Shown here piece after piece: positions 5,644 through 15,185 of a stretch of 22,665 nt of DNA. The position numbers and the translations under genes were made by a program. This DNA comes from Thiomargarita sp. (GTDB taxonomy: Bacteria > Pseudomonadota > Gammaproteobacteria > Beggiatoales > Beggiatoaceae). How positions within the stretch are numbered: position 1 is the first letter of the stretch; each line of letters begins with the position of its first letter. The notes under the pieces are model-generated. The model made no database searches. It was not told the origin of the DNA and was given only the letters and a program-made list of their open reading frames with translations. Location: positions 1 to 22,665 of the forward strand of contig DAOVZS010000008.1 in NCBI GenBank assembly GCA_030635005.1. The letters run 5' to 3'.

Positions 5644-7992
5644 TTAAGATTTTTTAAATGTTGGAAAATGCTGTAACAGTTGTCTAATGTGTAGAGAATC
5701 GAAATTCTGAGTCGCTTCATATAACTCTTTTCCATAACTACTGAGGCGTGATACCTGATATTTTTCACCTAATATACTGATTTCTATTGCAAAATTTCTA
5801 ATATTGTCTAACTCTAATGCCCCTTTAAAACTTTCCAAGATAGGTAACAATTGATCCAATTTTTCTTGTAATTCTGATAAATGTTCTATGTCTAAAATAG
5901 GGGCTATTGTTTGAGTCATAGGTTGAACCGATTGAATGGTATGCTTCAAATAATGTGATAATTTTTTCAGAAGTACTGATATTTCAACAGGTTTGGATAA
6001 AAATCCATCAAAGTCTTGTGGCTGTGCTTTTAAAACGGCAGCTGTTAAGGCAATCACAGGTATATGTTTTGTTTGTTGATCTTGCTTCAGTTGTTTTCTT
6101 GCATCATAGCCATTCATCACGGGCATTTTGATATCCATTAAAATCAAATCAGGAAGATATTTTTGTGCAGCAAGTAAGCCGTTTTTTCCATTATCGGCTT
6201 CTATCACTTCCAAATTTACTTTGGATAAATTTTCACGAATAACAGCACGATGGGATTCAATATCATCAATAATCAGTACAGTTGCAGGTTCAAAAACAAA
6301 CGTATTGATATTAAAACCTTCTTCCGTTTTGACGGATTTTGCCACTTTAACATCTCGCAAGGTGATTTTAAAAATACTCCCCTGTTTGACGTGACTCTGA
6401 AGGATAATCTGCCCATTCATCCTTTCAATCAATCGTTTGGTAATAGTAAGCCCTAAGCCCGTTCCCCCATATTTTTTAGTACTTTGTCCGTCTACTTGTT
6501 GGAAACTGTCAAAAATTTTGGCTTGTTGTGCTATGGAGATACCCATACCTGTATCTTCCACCGCAATGATTAAATTAGCTCTATCATAATGCATGCTTAT
6601 TTTGATATATCCTTGTTCCGTAAATTTGACAGCATTACTGATGAGATTTATTAATATCTGCTCTAAATAGGTTTCATCTAATAGTAAGGTTGATGGCAAC
6701 AGTTTATCAATGTCAATTCTAAATTCTAGCCCTTTCTCTGCCATTTTAAGGGAAAATAATTGTTTTAAGTCTGTCAAAATGATTCGAGGATCAATCACTT
6801 CTAATTGAAGTTCTAAGTGTCCTGCTTCAATCTTTGATAAATCAAGTATGTTATTAATCAAATTCAGTAGCGTTTTACTGGCTGTTTGAATAGCAGAAAG
6901 ATAATTTTGTTGCTTTGGATCTGTCACTATTTTTGATAACAGATCCGAAAAGCCAATAATCGAATTCATCGGAGTACGGATCTCATGACTCATATTTGCG
7001 AGAAATTCACTTTTAGCACAGTTTGCAGAATCTGCTTTTTCTTTTGATTGTTGTAATTGTTTAAGAAACAGGAATAATCCTAAACTTGCACTAATATGAT
7101 GTCCGAAATCTTTGAAAAGAGTGCGTTCATTGTTTGTCCATACCCTAACATCACGACAATGATGCAATCCAAACAACCACGGTTTACCAAGTTTGGGGTA
7201 AATGGCCAAACAGAGACCCGATTGAACCAAAAACTGATCAGATATTATTGAGGGTACTTTATAGTCATACTGAGAACCATAGGACAAGGGTTCTTTTGTA
7301 GACAAAATGTTTTTCATAATATTGGAAACATCCACACTCATTGGAATATCTGCATGTAACAGTTTAGCGCTGGGGTATTCTGATCTGGTGACCTCTATGG
7401 GTACGTGCCAACTCTCGGCGTGTGGGTCACAGGGATATAGCAACCAAGCCTGATCACAATTGAATATCTCTAAAGTGACCTTCAGGGCATTTTCCATCAT
7501 TTGCACGATATCCTGCGTTTCATTGATGGTATTTCCTAACGTCGTTAAACTTTCTAAATGGTATACTTGGTCTTGTAATTGAGTATTTTGGGTTTTTAAT
7601 TGTTTTTGTAAATTAGAAATAACCAACTGTTTTTTAACACGTGCAATCACTTCTGCAAGGTCAAATGGTTTTGTAATGTAATCAACCGCATTTATTTCAA
7701 AGCCCTTAATTTTATCAATAGTGCTATCATTGATGCTTAAAAAAATAATAGGCGTATTTTTTGTGACTGCTTTTTGTTTGAATCGACGACACGTTTCAAA
7801 CCCGTCCATGCCGGGCATATTGATATCTAACAAGATTAAATCGGGTTTGATATGGTCAATACGATTAAGGGCGGCTTCTCCATTTTGTGCGACCAGCACT
7901 TTAAAATTCGCCTCGCGCAAACAATGATGTAATAGATCTAAATTGTGGGGTATGTCATCTACAATGAGAATCTTATGGCTGATGTTATTCAT
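5644..7992 (-). CDS. hybrid sensor histidine kinase REC-GAF-HisKA-HATPase-REC, 782 aa
   Basis: Cytosolic hybrid kinase without membrane segments. An N-terminal receiver (D12, D13, phospho-acceptor D56, K108) is followed by a short coiled coil (about 125-150) and a GAF-like sensor (about 158-310). Then come HisKA with H336 in MSHEIRTP, an ATPase domain (N-box N449/N453, VEDTGMGI at 478-485, GGTGLGL at 509-515) and a second receiver (D575/D576, D620, K667). The C-terminal helical segment (about 700-782) has the look of an HPt bundle but no phosphorylatable histidine, so phosphate probably leaves through another protein. It overlaps the preceding 316-aa gene by eight bases. The N-terminal 310 residues are a close paralogue of that neighbour. 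Signal sensed and output are unknown. Confidence 0.92.
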   Translation of the reverse strand: MNNISHKILIVDDIPHNLDLLHHCLREANFKVLVAQNGEAALNRIDHIKPDLILLDINMPGMDGFETCRRFKQKAVTKNTPIIFLSINDSTIDKIKGFEINAVDYITKPFDLAEVIARVKKQLVISNLQKQLKTQNTQLQDQVYHLESLTTLGNTINETQDIVQMMENALKVTLEIFNCDQAWLLYPCDPHAESWHVPIEVTRSEYPSAKLLHADIPMSVDVSNIMKNILSTKEPLSYGSQYDYKVPSIISDQFLVQSGLCLAIYPKLGKPWLFGLHHCRDVRVWTNNERTLFKDFGHHISASLGLFLFLKQLQQSKEKADSANCAKSEFLANMSHEIRTPMNSIIGFSDLLSKIVTDPKQQNYLSAIQTASKTLLNLINNILDLSKIEAGHLELQLEVIDPRIILTDLKQLFSLKMAEKGLEFRIDIDKLLPSTLLLDETYLEQILINLISNAVKFTEQGYIKISMHYDRANLIIAVEDTGMGISIAQQAKIFDSFQQVDGQSTKKYGGTGLGLTITKRLIERMNGQIILQSHVKQGSIFKITLRDVKVAKSVKTEEGFNINTFVFEPATVLIIDDIESHRAVIRENLSKVNLEVIEADNGKNGLLAAQKYLPDLILMDIKMPVMNGYDARKQLKQDQQTKHIPVIALTAAVLKAQPQDFDGFLSKPVEISVLLKKLSHYLKHTIQSVQPMTQTIAPILDIEHLSELQEKLDQLLPILESFKGALELDNIRNFAIEISILGEKYQVSRLSSYGKELYEATQNFDSLHIRQLLQHFPTFKKS

Positions 7993-8935
7993 TTCTTATT
8001 TTTGTTTTCAATATTTTTATAGACAGGAATAATCCCAAACTTTCAGTAATATAATGTCCAAAATCCTGGAACAGGTTATATTCATTTTCTGTCCATATTC
8101 TTGCATAAGCACATTGATGTAATCCAAACAACCATGGTTTTCCAAATTTTGGATGAATAGCGATATGTATCTCAGATTGAATTGAAAACTGTTGGGCAAT
8201 CTTTATATCTCTGTGTTCAAACGTGGCATCAAAAACAAAGGGTTCATTCACAGCTAAAACGTCTTGCATCATTTTAGAAATATTTGCAGACATCGGAATC
8301 TGGGTATTTAACAGATGTGCACCAGGATACGCTGGCGTAGTGACTTCGATAGGCACATACCAACTGGCTGCGTTGGGATCGCAGGGATAGAGAAGCCACG
8401 CTCGATCACATTTGAATATATCCAAAGTGACCTTCATGGCATTCTCCATCATTTGTGGTATATTGCGTGATTGATTGAAGGTATTTCCCAAAATAGCTAA
8501 ACTTTCAAGATGATGCACTTGGTCTTTTAAGTGCGTATTTTGGTTTGTTAATTGTTTTTGCACATTGTAAACACCCAAGTGTTTCTGAACACGTGCAATG
8601 ACTTCTACTGGGTCAAACGGCTTTGTAATGTAATCAACTGCATTTATGTCAAACCCTTTTATTTTATCAATAGTCTTATCATTGACGCTTAGAAAAATAA
8701 CGGGGATATTTTTGGTAACCTCTTTCTGTTTTAAGCGACGACACGTTTCAAACCCGTCCATTCCGGGCATATTGATATCCAACAAGATTAAATCGGGTTT
8801 GATATGATCCACACGATTAAGGGCAGCTTCTCCATTTTGTGCGACCAGCACTTTAAAATTCGCTTCGCGCAAACAATGATGTAATAAATCTAAATTTTTG
8901 GGTGTATCATCTACAATTAAAATTTTATAGGTCAT
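7985..8935 (-). CDS. response regulator REC-GAF, 316 aa
   Basis: A receiver domain (D9, D10, acceptor D53, K105) is followed by a coiled-coil linker and a GAF-like domain (about 150-305), with no DNA-binding or kinase output. Sequence from residue 4 onward is nearly identical over the receiver to the N-terminus of the next gene, and clearly related through the GAF region, so it is a tandem duplicate that lost, or never had, the kinase half. It stops at IRNE exactly where the paralogue continues into its kinase linker. It overlaps the upstream gene by four bases and the downstream gene by eight, so all three are translationally coupled. It may act as a phosphate sink or a connector between the two kinases (inference). 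Confidence 0.88.
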   Translation of the reverse strand: MTYKILIVDDTPKNLDLLHHCLREANFKVLVAQNGEAALNRVDHIKPDLILLDINMPGMDGFETCRRLKQKEVTKNIPVIFLSVNDKTIDKIKGFDINAVDYITKPFDPVEVIARVQKHLGVYNVQKQLTNQNTHLKDQVHHLESLAILGNTFNQSRNIPQMMENAMKVTLDIFKCDRAWLLYPCDPNAASWYVPIEVTTPAYPGAHLLNTQIPMSANISKMMQDVLAVNEPFVFDATFEHRDIKIAQQFSIQSEIHIAIHPKFGKPWLFGLHQCAYARIWTENEYNLFQDFGHYITESLGLFLSIKILKTKIRNE

Positions 8936-11900
8936 TTTATTAATTCTCTTTCAATCCATGCACTACATTCATCCAATTGATATTCTTTAAGAAAAGAGTG
9001 TATTTTGGTCAAAAATGGTTGGAATATCACATTTGACTGTACTAAAATACTCGCTTGTTCTTCAAGTTCATCAATATCACCCATTAAGGATAATTTATAG
9101 AGTGTTTGCAAGATGGTTCGTGGGGGAAATACGATTTGGGTGAGATGGTTTTCTGTGACTATTTTCTTTTTTCCATATATCCAGCTTATCTTGAGCAGTT
9201 GCTGTAATTGCTGAAAAAGTGTTTCTACTTGTATGGGCTTAGACAAAAAAGAGTTCGCACCAAGGGCTAAACTCTTATGTGTATCTTCAATATATGCACT
9301 GGCTGACGTCACAATAATACGCGTTTTTTTCAATAAGAGGGATTGACGCACTTGGCGAATGAATTCAAAACCGTCCATTTCCGGCATGATTAAATCTGTC
9401 ATAATCAATTCTGGTCGCCATTGTTTGGCTTTTTTTAATCCTTCATATCCATTATTAGATTGTTGAACTTCAAAACCCAAGGGTGCCAGTAAGTCAACCA
9501 GTACCGCTTGATTGTCCAAATTATCATCTATGATTAAGATTTTGGGTGACTTTTCTTTTATGCCAATAATCGGTTGCGGTGCTGCGCGTGTGGTTGCATG
9601 ATATGTGACAACGGGTAAGGCTAATTTAAACCAAAATTGCGTACCAATATTAATGTCACTGCTCACATGTAATTGTCCTCCCATTAATTCGACAAACTTT
9701 TTACTGATGGCTAAGCCTAAACCTGTCCCATTCGTTTGACGTTTTTGTTCGCCCACTTGTTCAAAGGGTTCAAAAATACGATTCATATTTTCTGCTGCAA
9801 TACCCACACCCGTGTCTTCTATTTTGAATAGAAAATTTGGATTTTTAAAATTGACATGTAACGTCACACTGCCCTGATCGGTGAATTTGATAGCATTACC
9901 CAATAAATTCAGCAATATTTGTTGCAACCGTTGTTTATCACCATGCACTCCTTTTGGTAATGTATACATGGTTTCTAAATAAAAGTCAATACCTTTTAAT
10001 TTTGCCCGAATATTGATCATTTCTCTAATAGTATTTAATAATAGCGGTAAATTAAAATCTTTTTCGTACAAAGCGAGTTTGCCCGTTTCAATTTTCGCAA
10101 GATCCAGTATTTCATTAATGAGGGTTAACAGATAATTGCCACTTTGTTCAATAATATGTAATCCATGTTGCTGTTTCTCATTGATACTGGAATCCTGTTG
10201 TAAAATTTGCGCATAGCCTAACACAGCATTAAGCGGTGTTCTCAGTTCATGACTCATGCTGGCTAAAAAAGTGCTTTTAGCTTTATTAGCGGTTTCAGCA
10301 ATCTTTTTAGCATGTTGTAAGTTTATTTCCGTTTGCTTGTGTTCAGTAATATCATTCATCAGCCCTTCTATTGAAATCAATTTACCCTGTTGATCAAATA
10401 CGCCTTGACCTTGCTCCCCAATCCATTTTACTTTTTTTGTTTTGGTAAAAATGCGATAGATCAGTGTAAACATTTGTTTCTTTTGTATCGCATCTTGTAC
10501 AGTTTGTTGTACATATTCTAAGTCATCAGCATGAATAATATCAATATAATTAATGTGACCGCTAATAAAAGCACTTACGGAATAGCCAGTCAAGACAAAA
10601 GTACTCTTACTCATAAATAACATTGTCCAATGATGATCATTAAGACAACGGTAGGCAACACCCGGTAAATTGCTGATAAGCGTTTGCATTGCACGTTTAT
10701 TTTCACGTAATTCTTTTGTACGTTCGATCACTCTTGCTTCTAAGTTATTGTATAATAATGAATTTTCAATAGAAATAGCAATATGAGAAGATAAAGTTTT
10801 TAAGACTTTTAAGCTTTTGGGTGTAAATGCCCCTGTCGTTAAATTGTTTTCTAAATACAAGATACCGATCAACTGTCCTTGATTGATGAGCGGTGTACAT
10901 AATACAGATTGGGGACGATGTTTAATAATATAGGCATCACGTTGATAGGCTCCTTTTTGTGTTGCATTGTGCAAAACAATAGAATCTTGGGTACGTGCAA
11001 CATAATGAATCATGTTTGCCGATACATGTTCAAGAGATAAAGAGTGTAAAACAATGGTTTCTGAATGATCAATATGTCCTTGTGCTTCAATAAACCAACT
11101 ATTTTGCTTGGGTAAAAGCAAAAAACATTTTTCAGCACCTACATTTTCAATGACAATATTTATCATTTTTTCTAAAAGCTGACTGAGTACGATTTCTCCC
11201 GATAATATTTGTGCCGCTTTCATAATACTCTTTAAATCGAGTGCTTCTGAATGATCTATGGTCGCAGAAAAGGCTGTGGTTTCTATAAATTGCGGATATT
11301 TTTTTTCTAAATGTGTCACTTTAGCCAATGCACCCCATTTTTGATAAGCGTAGTGTGCTTCATATAAACAGAGTTTCGCAAATTTTATTTCTTTTTTAGC
11401 CAGATAAAATTGACCCGCGAGTTCATACGCTAACGCTTCTTCATTGATATACTCATTTTCATGAGCAAGTGCAATCGCTTTATCATAAAATTCTCTCGCT
11501 TCACCATCTTTACCTGACACACGGCAACGCTCCGCCTCTACTAAATAGAATTTATGTAAATAATTCATTGGCGCATGATCTGCCCATTTTTTTAGTTTTT
11601 CTTGGTTGGCAGATATTTTTACGTTATCTGATTGTGATAAGGCTAAGCGTACCAGAGAATCATAAAAATAAAATATCGCTATCCCTAATAAACCTGTCAC
11701 CCCTTCTAAATATTGTTCTGCACGCTTCGTATTTTCAAGAGCAGGCCCATATTCGTGAAATAAATAATGTAAAATACATTTATTGATATATAAATAATAA
11801 TGTGTTGTTTTATCATTTTCTTCTTGAAGAAGCGATAAGGGAATATTCTCATCATACACTTTGCCTATTAAACGACAGGGATTATCAGAATATCCGAGTA

Positions 11901-14900
11901 AATTTAAAACCACTTGCCACAACAAACAATAACGTTTCAAACCGTATTCTTGTTGACGCCGATCAACACTATATCGATACAAAACCATATCTGATTCTAG
12001 GCTGAGAAGTGGCTTTCCAACAAAATAAGCATGCTGTAAATTAATATTGATAGAATAGGCGGCAAAATTGATATTTCCAGTGTCTAAAGCCGTTTTATAA
12101 TTATCTAATAAGGGTTGTAATGTTTCTCTGACATGGCTTTTCCACAGTTTGATCATGCTATTAAAGACAAAAATAGTTCTCGCCTTAAGTTTATTTTCGT
12201 CTAATCGTTTTAACAACGCTAAAGCCAACAATCCAAATTGATATCCAGAGTCAATTTTTCCAATGCTAGATAAAATCATGCCATAAGCCACATAAGAAAA
12301 ACTTGATTCAGCAACATTGCCATATGTAAAGGATAAATGTACTTGTTTCAATATCAGTAAAGTCATGATATTGGGTGATACTGCATAAGCAGGCACAATA
12401 ACGGCAACTATAATACGCATGGCTAAGATTGTCTGCGTATCCCTCATTATGGGTAAATTAACCAGAGATTGGATGGGTGTCTCAGATAGCAAGAGGTGTA
12501 GTTCTTGTAAGGCCACACCCACGTCTTCTTGTGTGGGTTCTTCTGGAATAATTATTCCTAATTGTTTGAGAAACACTAATGCGGTATCAATCGCCTGTCG
12601 TGCTTTATATTGTGTATCATAAGCAAATATTCTAATCTCACATATTTTTGCTGCATCCGATAGGCTGTGTACATGTTGTAATGCAATGTGTACCAGTTGC
12701 TCTACTTGTTTAAAATTACCATTAAGGTAAGCCGCTTCCGCTGCTTCTATAAATAGATTGAATATCAAGTCGTAATCACTTTTCCAACTATTGTGATGTA
12801 AGCATTTTCTCCCGACTAAAAAATACTTAAGGGCTGCTTCATAAGCGGTTGCCATTTTTGCTTTTTTTCCCGCTATAATATTTAATTTGGCTACTTGAAG
12901 TCGTTCAATATGAGTATCAATCAATGCAATACTCTGATTAAAATGTCCCACGATTTCAAAAACTTTTTCTGCTAATACAGCAGTCTGTGTATTGTTGAAT
13001 AGTAAACGTGCTATTTGTAGATGGATTGCTTTTTTATGTTTATCATCAATCAATGCATACGCTGCTTGTTGAACACGATCATGTGAAAATTGTAATTGAT
13101 GAATAAAGGCTGCGTTATGACTGTTATTTTCAGAAATGGGAAAAATTAACGCTTCTCTCAAAACAGGCTTTAAATCTTGAAAAGTAGCCATGGCTGACTT
13201 TTCATAAATGACAGATAAGGTATTCACATCAAAACGGTTACCCATACAAGCCGCTAAGCGTAAAACATTTTGGCTTGTATCTGGTAATTTTTTTATTTTC
13301 TTTATCATCAATTCAACAACATTATCAGTAATATCCATGGCTTCAATGTTGTTGATATCCCATTGCCAATGGCTTTTGTGGAGCACAAAAAACAACAATT
13401 TTTCTTCATACAATGTTTGTAAAAATTGCGTCACAAAAAATGGATTGCCTCCTGTCTTATGCCATACTAAATCCGACAAGCTGTCAACTTCTTTTACATG
13501 TTGATGTAAACTATCCGCAATTAATTGAGTGACATATTCAGAAGTTAAAGGTTTTAAAGCAATTTTATTAATAATGACATGTTTTTTATGAAGACTATCA
13601 AGTGTTATGAGTAATGGATGCGTCATATCCACTTCGTTATTCCGATAAGCGCCGATAAACAATAGATTGCGCGTCTCTACATCTGTCATGACTAATTCTA
13701 ATAAGTTAAGAGTGGCTAAATCTATCCATTGTAAATCATCTCCAAAAATCACCAAGGGCTGTTCTGCTTGGCAAAAAACACGTATAAAATTTTTAAAAAC
13801 GAGGTTAAAACGGTTTTGTGATTCAGTCGCTTCCAATTTTAGGGGCGCTGGCTGTTTACCTATAATTAATTCAATGTGAGGAATAACATCAATAATAATT
13901 TGTCCGTTAATGCCCAAAGCCTTTAATAACTTTTCTTTCCAATGTGCTAATTGTGCTTCTGTTTCTGTGAGTACTTGTTGTACTAACGCTTCAATAGCAT
14001 AAATAATGGCACTATAAGGAATATCATGTTGAAATTGATCAAATTTTCCAGAGATAAAATGCCCCTGTTTTTGAGTAAACGATTTATAAATTTCTTTGAC
14101 TAATGCCGATTTACCCATACCAGAATCACCAGAAATCAACATTATTTCTGCTTTTCCTTTTGTAACACGCTCAAAAGCTGTCTGTAATTTTTCTTTTTCC
14201 AATGTGCGTCCATACAATTTTTGTTGTATTTGAAAACGCTCAGACAGATCATATTGTGCAAGTTCAAAGTCCCAATCTCTGGGATTTTGTTTGAATTTTT
14301 CTAAATCAGCTTGTAATCCCCAAATACTTTGATAGCGTTTATCTGCATTTTTTTCTAGCAATTTCATAATGATATTAGAGATTGCAGGAGGCAGATGTGC
14401 GGGTGGTGTCGCTTTTTTGGCGATATGACAATGGATTAATTCCATCGCATCCTTTGAATCAAAAGGGAGAACCCCTGTAAATAATTCATAAAATGTGACA
14501 CCCAACGCATAAAAATCTGTACGATAATCTATAAGGCCATTGATACGTTCGGTTTGTTCTGGAGAAATATAAGCCAAATTGTGTTCTAAAACGCCAAAAT
14601 CAATGAATTTCAGTGTATCAGTGCTGGGGTTAAAAATGAGATTTGAAGGATTAATATTTTGATGAATAATATTTTTTTTATGAATCTGTCCTAAAATATC
14701 GGTAATCCGAATGGCAAGCTTGAACATGTCCTCAAAACTAAAAGTAGGTTTGAGAGGCGTGCCCCCAAAATCTTCAAGACACATGAGCAGTGTATTTTGA
14801 TATTTTTCGAGACTGTAGACATTGATAACACCGCTTATATCTGAAAGTTGGCGTAAGCGTTCATATTCTTGTTGATAGCAAGTCAATTTTTCGGGGCTTG

Positions 14901-15024
14901 GGTAATCTTCTTTTAGGATTTTCAGGATAACAGATTGATGATCCTCTTCTCGAATGGCCCGATAGATTAACGAATAGGCACTTTCGTTAATTTTTTGAGT
15001 GATGTGATAGTTAGGAATTAACAT
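8932..15024 (-). CDS. giant Ser/Thr kinase-like / AAA / TPR / GAF / PAS / hybrid histidine kinase, 2030 aa
   Basis: The architecture matches the known family of trifunctional Ser/Thr-kinase, ATP-binding and sensor histidine kinase proteins. Residues 1-245 are a protein-kinase fold (K35; IDFG at 141-144) whose catalytic loop reads HQNINPSN, with Asn123 where Asp is expected. Residues 268-510 are an AAA/STAND ATPase (Walker A 299-306; Walker B near 429-435, GDDLQWID). About 640-1240 are TPR-like helical repeats. About 1262-1425 are GAF and 1440-1565 PAS. HisKA has H1592 (SHELRTP). The ATPase domain spans 1695-1805 (GTGLGL at 1766-1771). The receiver has D1833/D1834, D1877 and K1929. No transmembrane helix is seen, so it senses inside the cell. 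It is first in the operon, and the next gene starts within its stop (ATGA). The start has no clear Shine-Dalgarno sequence. Confidence 0.92.
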   Translation of the reverse strand: MLIPNYHITQKINESAYSLIYRAIREEDHQSVILKILKEDYPSPEKLTCYQQEYERLRQLSDISGVINVYSLEKYQNTLLMCLEDFGGTPLKPTFSFEDMFKLAIRITDILGQIHKKNIIHQNINPSNLIFNPSTDTLKFIDFGVLEHNLAYISPEQTERINGLIDYRTDFYALGVTFYELFTGVLPFDSKDAMELIHCHIAKKATPPAHLPPAISNIIMKLLEKNADKRYQSIWGLQADLEKFKQNPRDWDFELAQYDLSERFQIQQKLYGRTLEKEKLQTAFERVTKGKAEIMLISGDSGMGKSALVKEIYKSFTQKQGHFISGKFDQFQHDIPYSAIIYAIEALVQQVLTETEAQLAHWKEKLLKALGINGQIIIDVIPHIELIIGKQPAPLKLEATESQNRFNLVFKNFIRVFCQAEQPLVIFGDDLQWIDLATLNLLELVMTDVETRNLLFIGAYRNNEVDMTHPLLITLDSLHKKHVIINKIALKPLTSEYVTQLIADSLHQHVKEVDSLSDLVWHKTGGNPFFVTQFLQTLYEEKLLFFVLHKSHWQWDINNIEAMDITDNVVELMIKKIKKLPDTSQNVLRLAACMGNRFDVNTLSVIYEKSAMATFQDLKPVLREALIFPISENNSHNAAFIHQLQFSHDRVQQAAYALIDDKHKKAIHLQIARLLFNNTQTAVLAEKVFEIVGHFNQSIALIDTHIERLQVAKLNIIAGKKAKMATAYEAALKYFLVGRKCLHHNSWKSDYDLIFNLFIEAAEAAYLNGNFKQVEQLVHIALQHVHSLSDAAKICEIRIFAYDTQYKARQAIDTALVFLKQLGIIIPEEPTQEDVGVALQELHLLLSETPIQSLVNLPIMRDTQTILAMRIIVAVIVPAYAVSPNIMTLLILKQVHLSFTYGNVAESSFSYVAYGMILSSIGKIDSGYQFGLLALALLKRLDENKLKARTIFVFNSMIKLWKSHVRETLQPLLDNYKTALDTGNINFAAYSININLQHAYFVGKPLLSLESDMVLYRYSVDRRQQEYGLKRYCLLWQVVLNLLGYSDNPCRLIGKVYDENIPLSLLQEENDKTTHYYLYINKCILHYLFHEYGPALENTKRAEQYLEGVTGLLGIAIFYFYDSLVRLALSQSDNVKISANQEKLKKWADHAPMNYLHKFYLVEAERCRVSGKDGEAREFYDKAIALAHENEYINEEALAYELAGQFYLAKKEIKFAKLCLYEAHYAYQKWGALAKVTHLEKKYPQFIETTAFSATIDHSEALDLKSIMKAAQILSGEIVLSQLLEKMINIVIENVGAEKCFLLLPKQNSWFIEAQGHIDHSETIVLHSLSLEHVSANMIHYVARTQDSIVLHNATQKGAYQRDAYIIKHRPQSVLCTPLINQGQLIGILYLENNLTTGAFTPKSLKVLKTLSSHIAISIENSLLYNNLEARVIERTKELRENKRAMQTLISNLPGVAYRCLNDHHWTMLFMSKSTFVLTGYSVSAFISGHINYIDIIHADDLEYVQQTVQDAIQKKQMFTLIYRIFTKTKKVKWIGEQGQGVFDQQGKLISIEGLMNDITEHKQTEINLQHAKKIAETANKAKSTFLASMSHELRTPLNAVLGYAQILQQDSSINEKQQHGLHIIEQSGNYLLTLINEILDLAKIETGKLALYEKDFNLPLLLNTIREMINIRAKLKGIDFYLETMYTLPKGVHGDKQRLQQILLNLLGNAIKFTDQGSVTLHVNFKNPNFLFKIEDTGVGIAAENMNRIFEPFEQVGEQKRQTNGTGLGLAISKKFVELMGGQLHVSSDINIGTQFWFKLALPVVTYHATTRAAPQPIIGIKEKSPKILIIDDNLDNQAVLVDLLAPLGFEVQQSNNGYEGLKKAKQWRPELIMTDLIMPEMDGFEFIRQVRQSLLLKKTRIIVTSASAYIEDTHKSLALGANSFLSKPIQVETLFQQLQQLLKISWIYGKKKIVTENHLTQIVFPPRTILQTLYKLSLMGDIDELEEQASILVQSNVIFQPFLTKIHSFLKEYQLDECSAWIERELIK

Positions 15025-15102
15025 AAAGAATCAAATTTTGCTAAAAAGGGGCTTTGTGACATAAATATTTAATAAGTATTATACTATAAAAATATAGATA
15101 TT
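15025..15102 (-). promoter_or_regulatory. divergent promoter region for the signalling operon
   Basis: On the minus strand a perfect TATAAT lies at 15078-15083, about 54 bases before the ATG at 15024. The matching -35 is poor (TATTAA). This is the only candidate promoter upstream of the three overlapping signalling genes. Confidence 0.45.
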
Positions 15103-15181
15103 AATAAGTCTGTGTTTGTGCCTAATACATGTGATATATCATACTTTTTCTCTAAACATCAAAATACCTAACACACAATAA
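15103..15181. repeat. right copy of ~78-bp direct repeat flanking the signalling operon
   Basis: Direct-orientation match to 5566-5642. On the plus strand it contains TTGTGC (15116-15121) and CATACT (15140-15145) 18 bases apart, which may form the promoter of the deacetylase gene starting at 15186. The left copy keeps an equivalent pair (TTGTGC, CATATT). The repeat ends four bases before the ATG. Confidence 0.75.
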
Positions 15182-15185
15182 AATT

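Noticed and set aside
8017..8199. A minus-strand 60-aa frame inside the 316-aa regulator, possibly a frameshifted remnant
   Set aside because: The annotated frame remains homologous to the paralogue through this region, so the gene is not frameshifted here.
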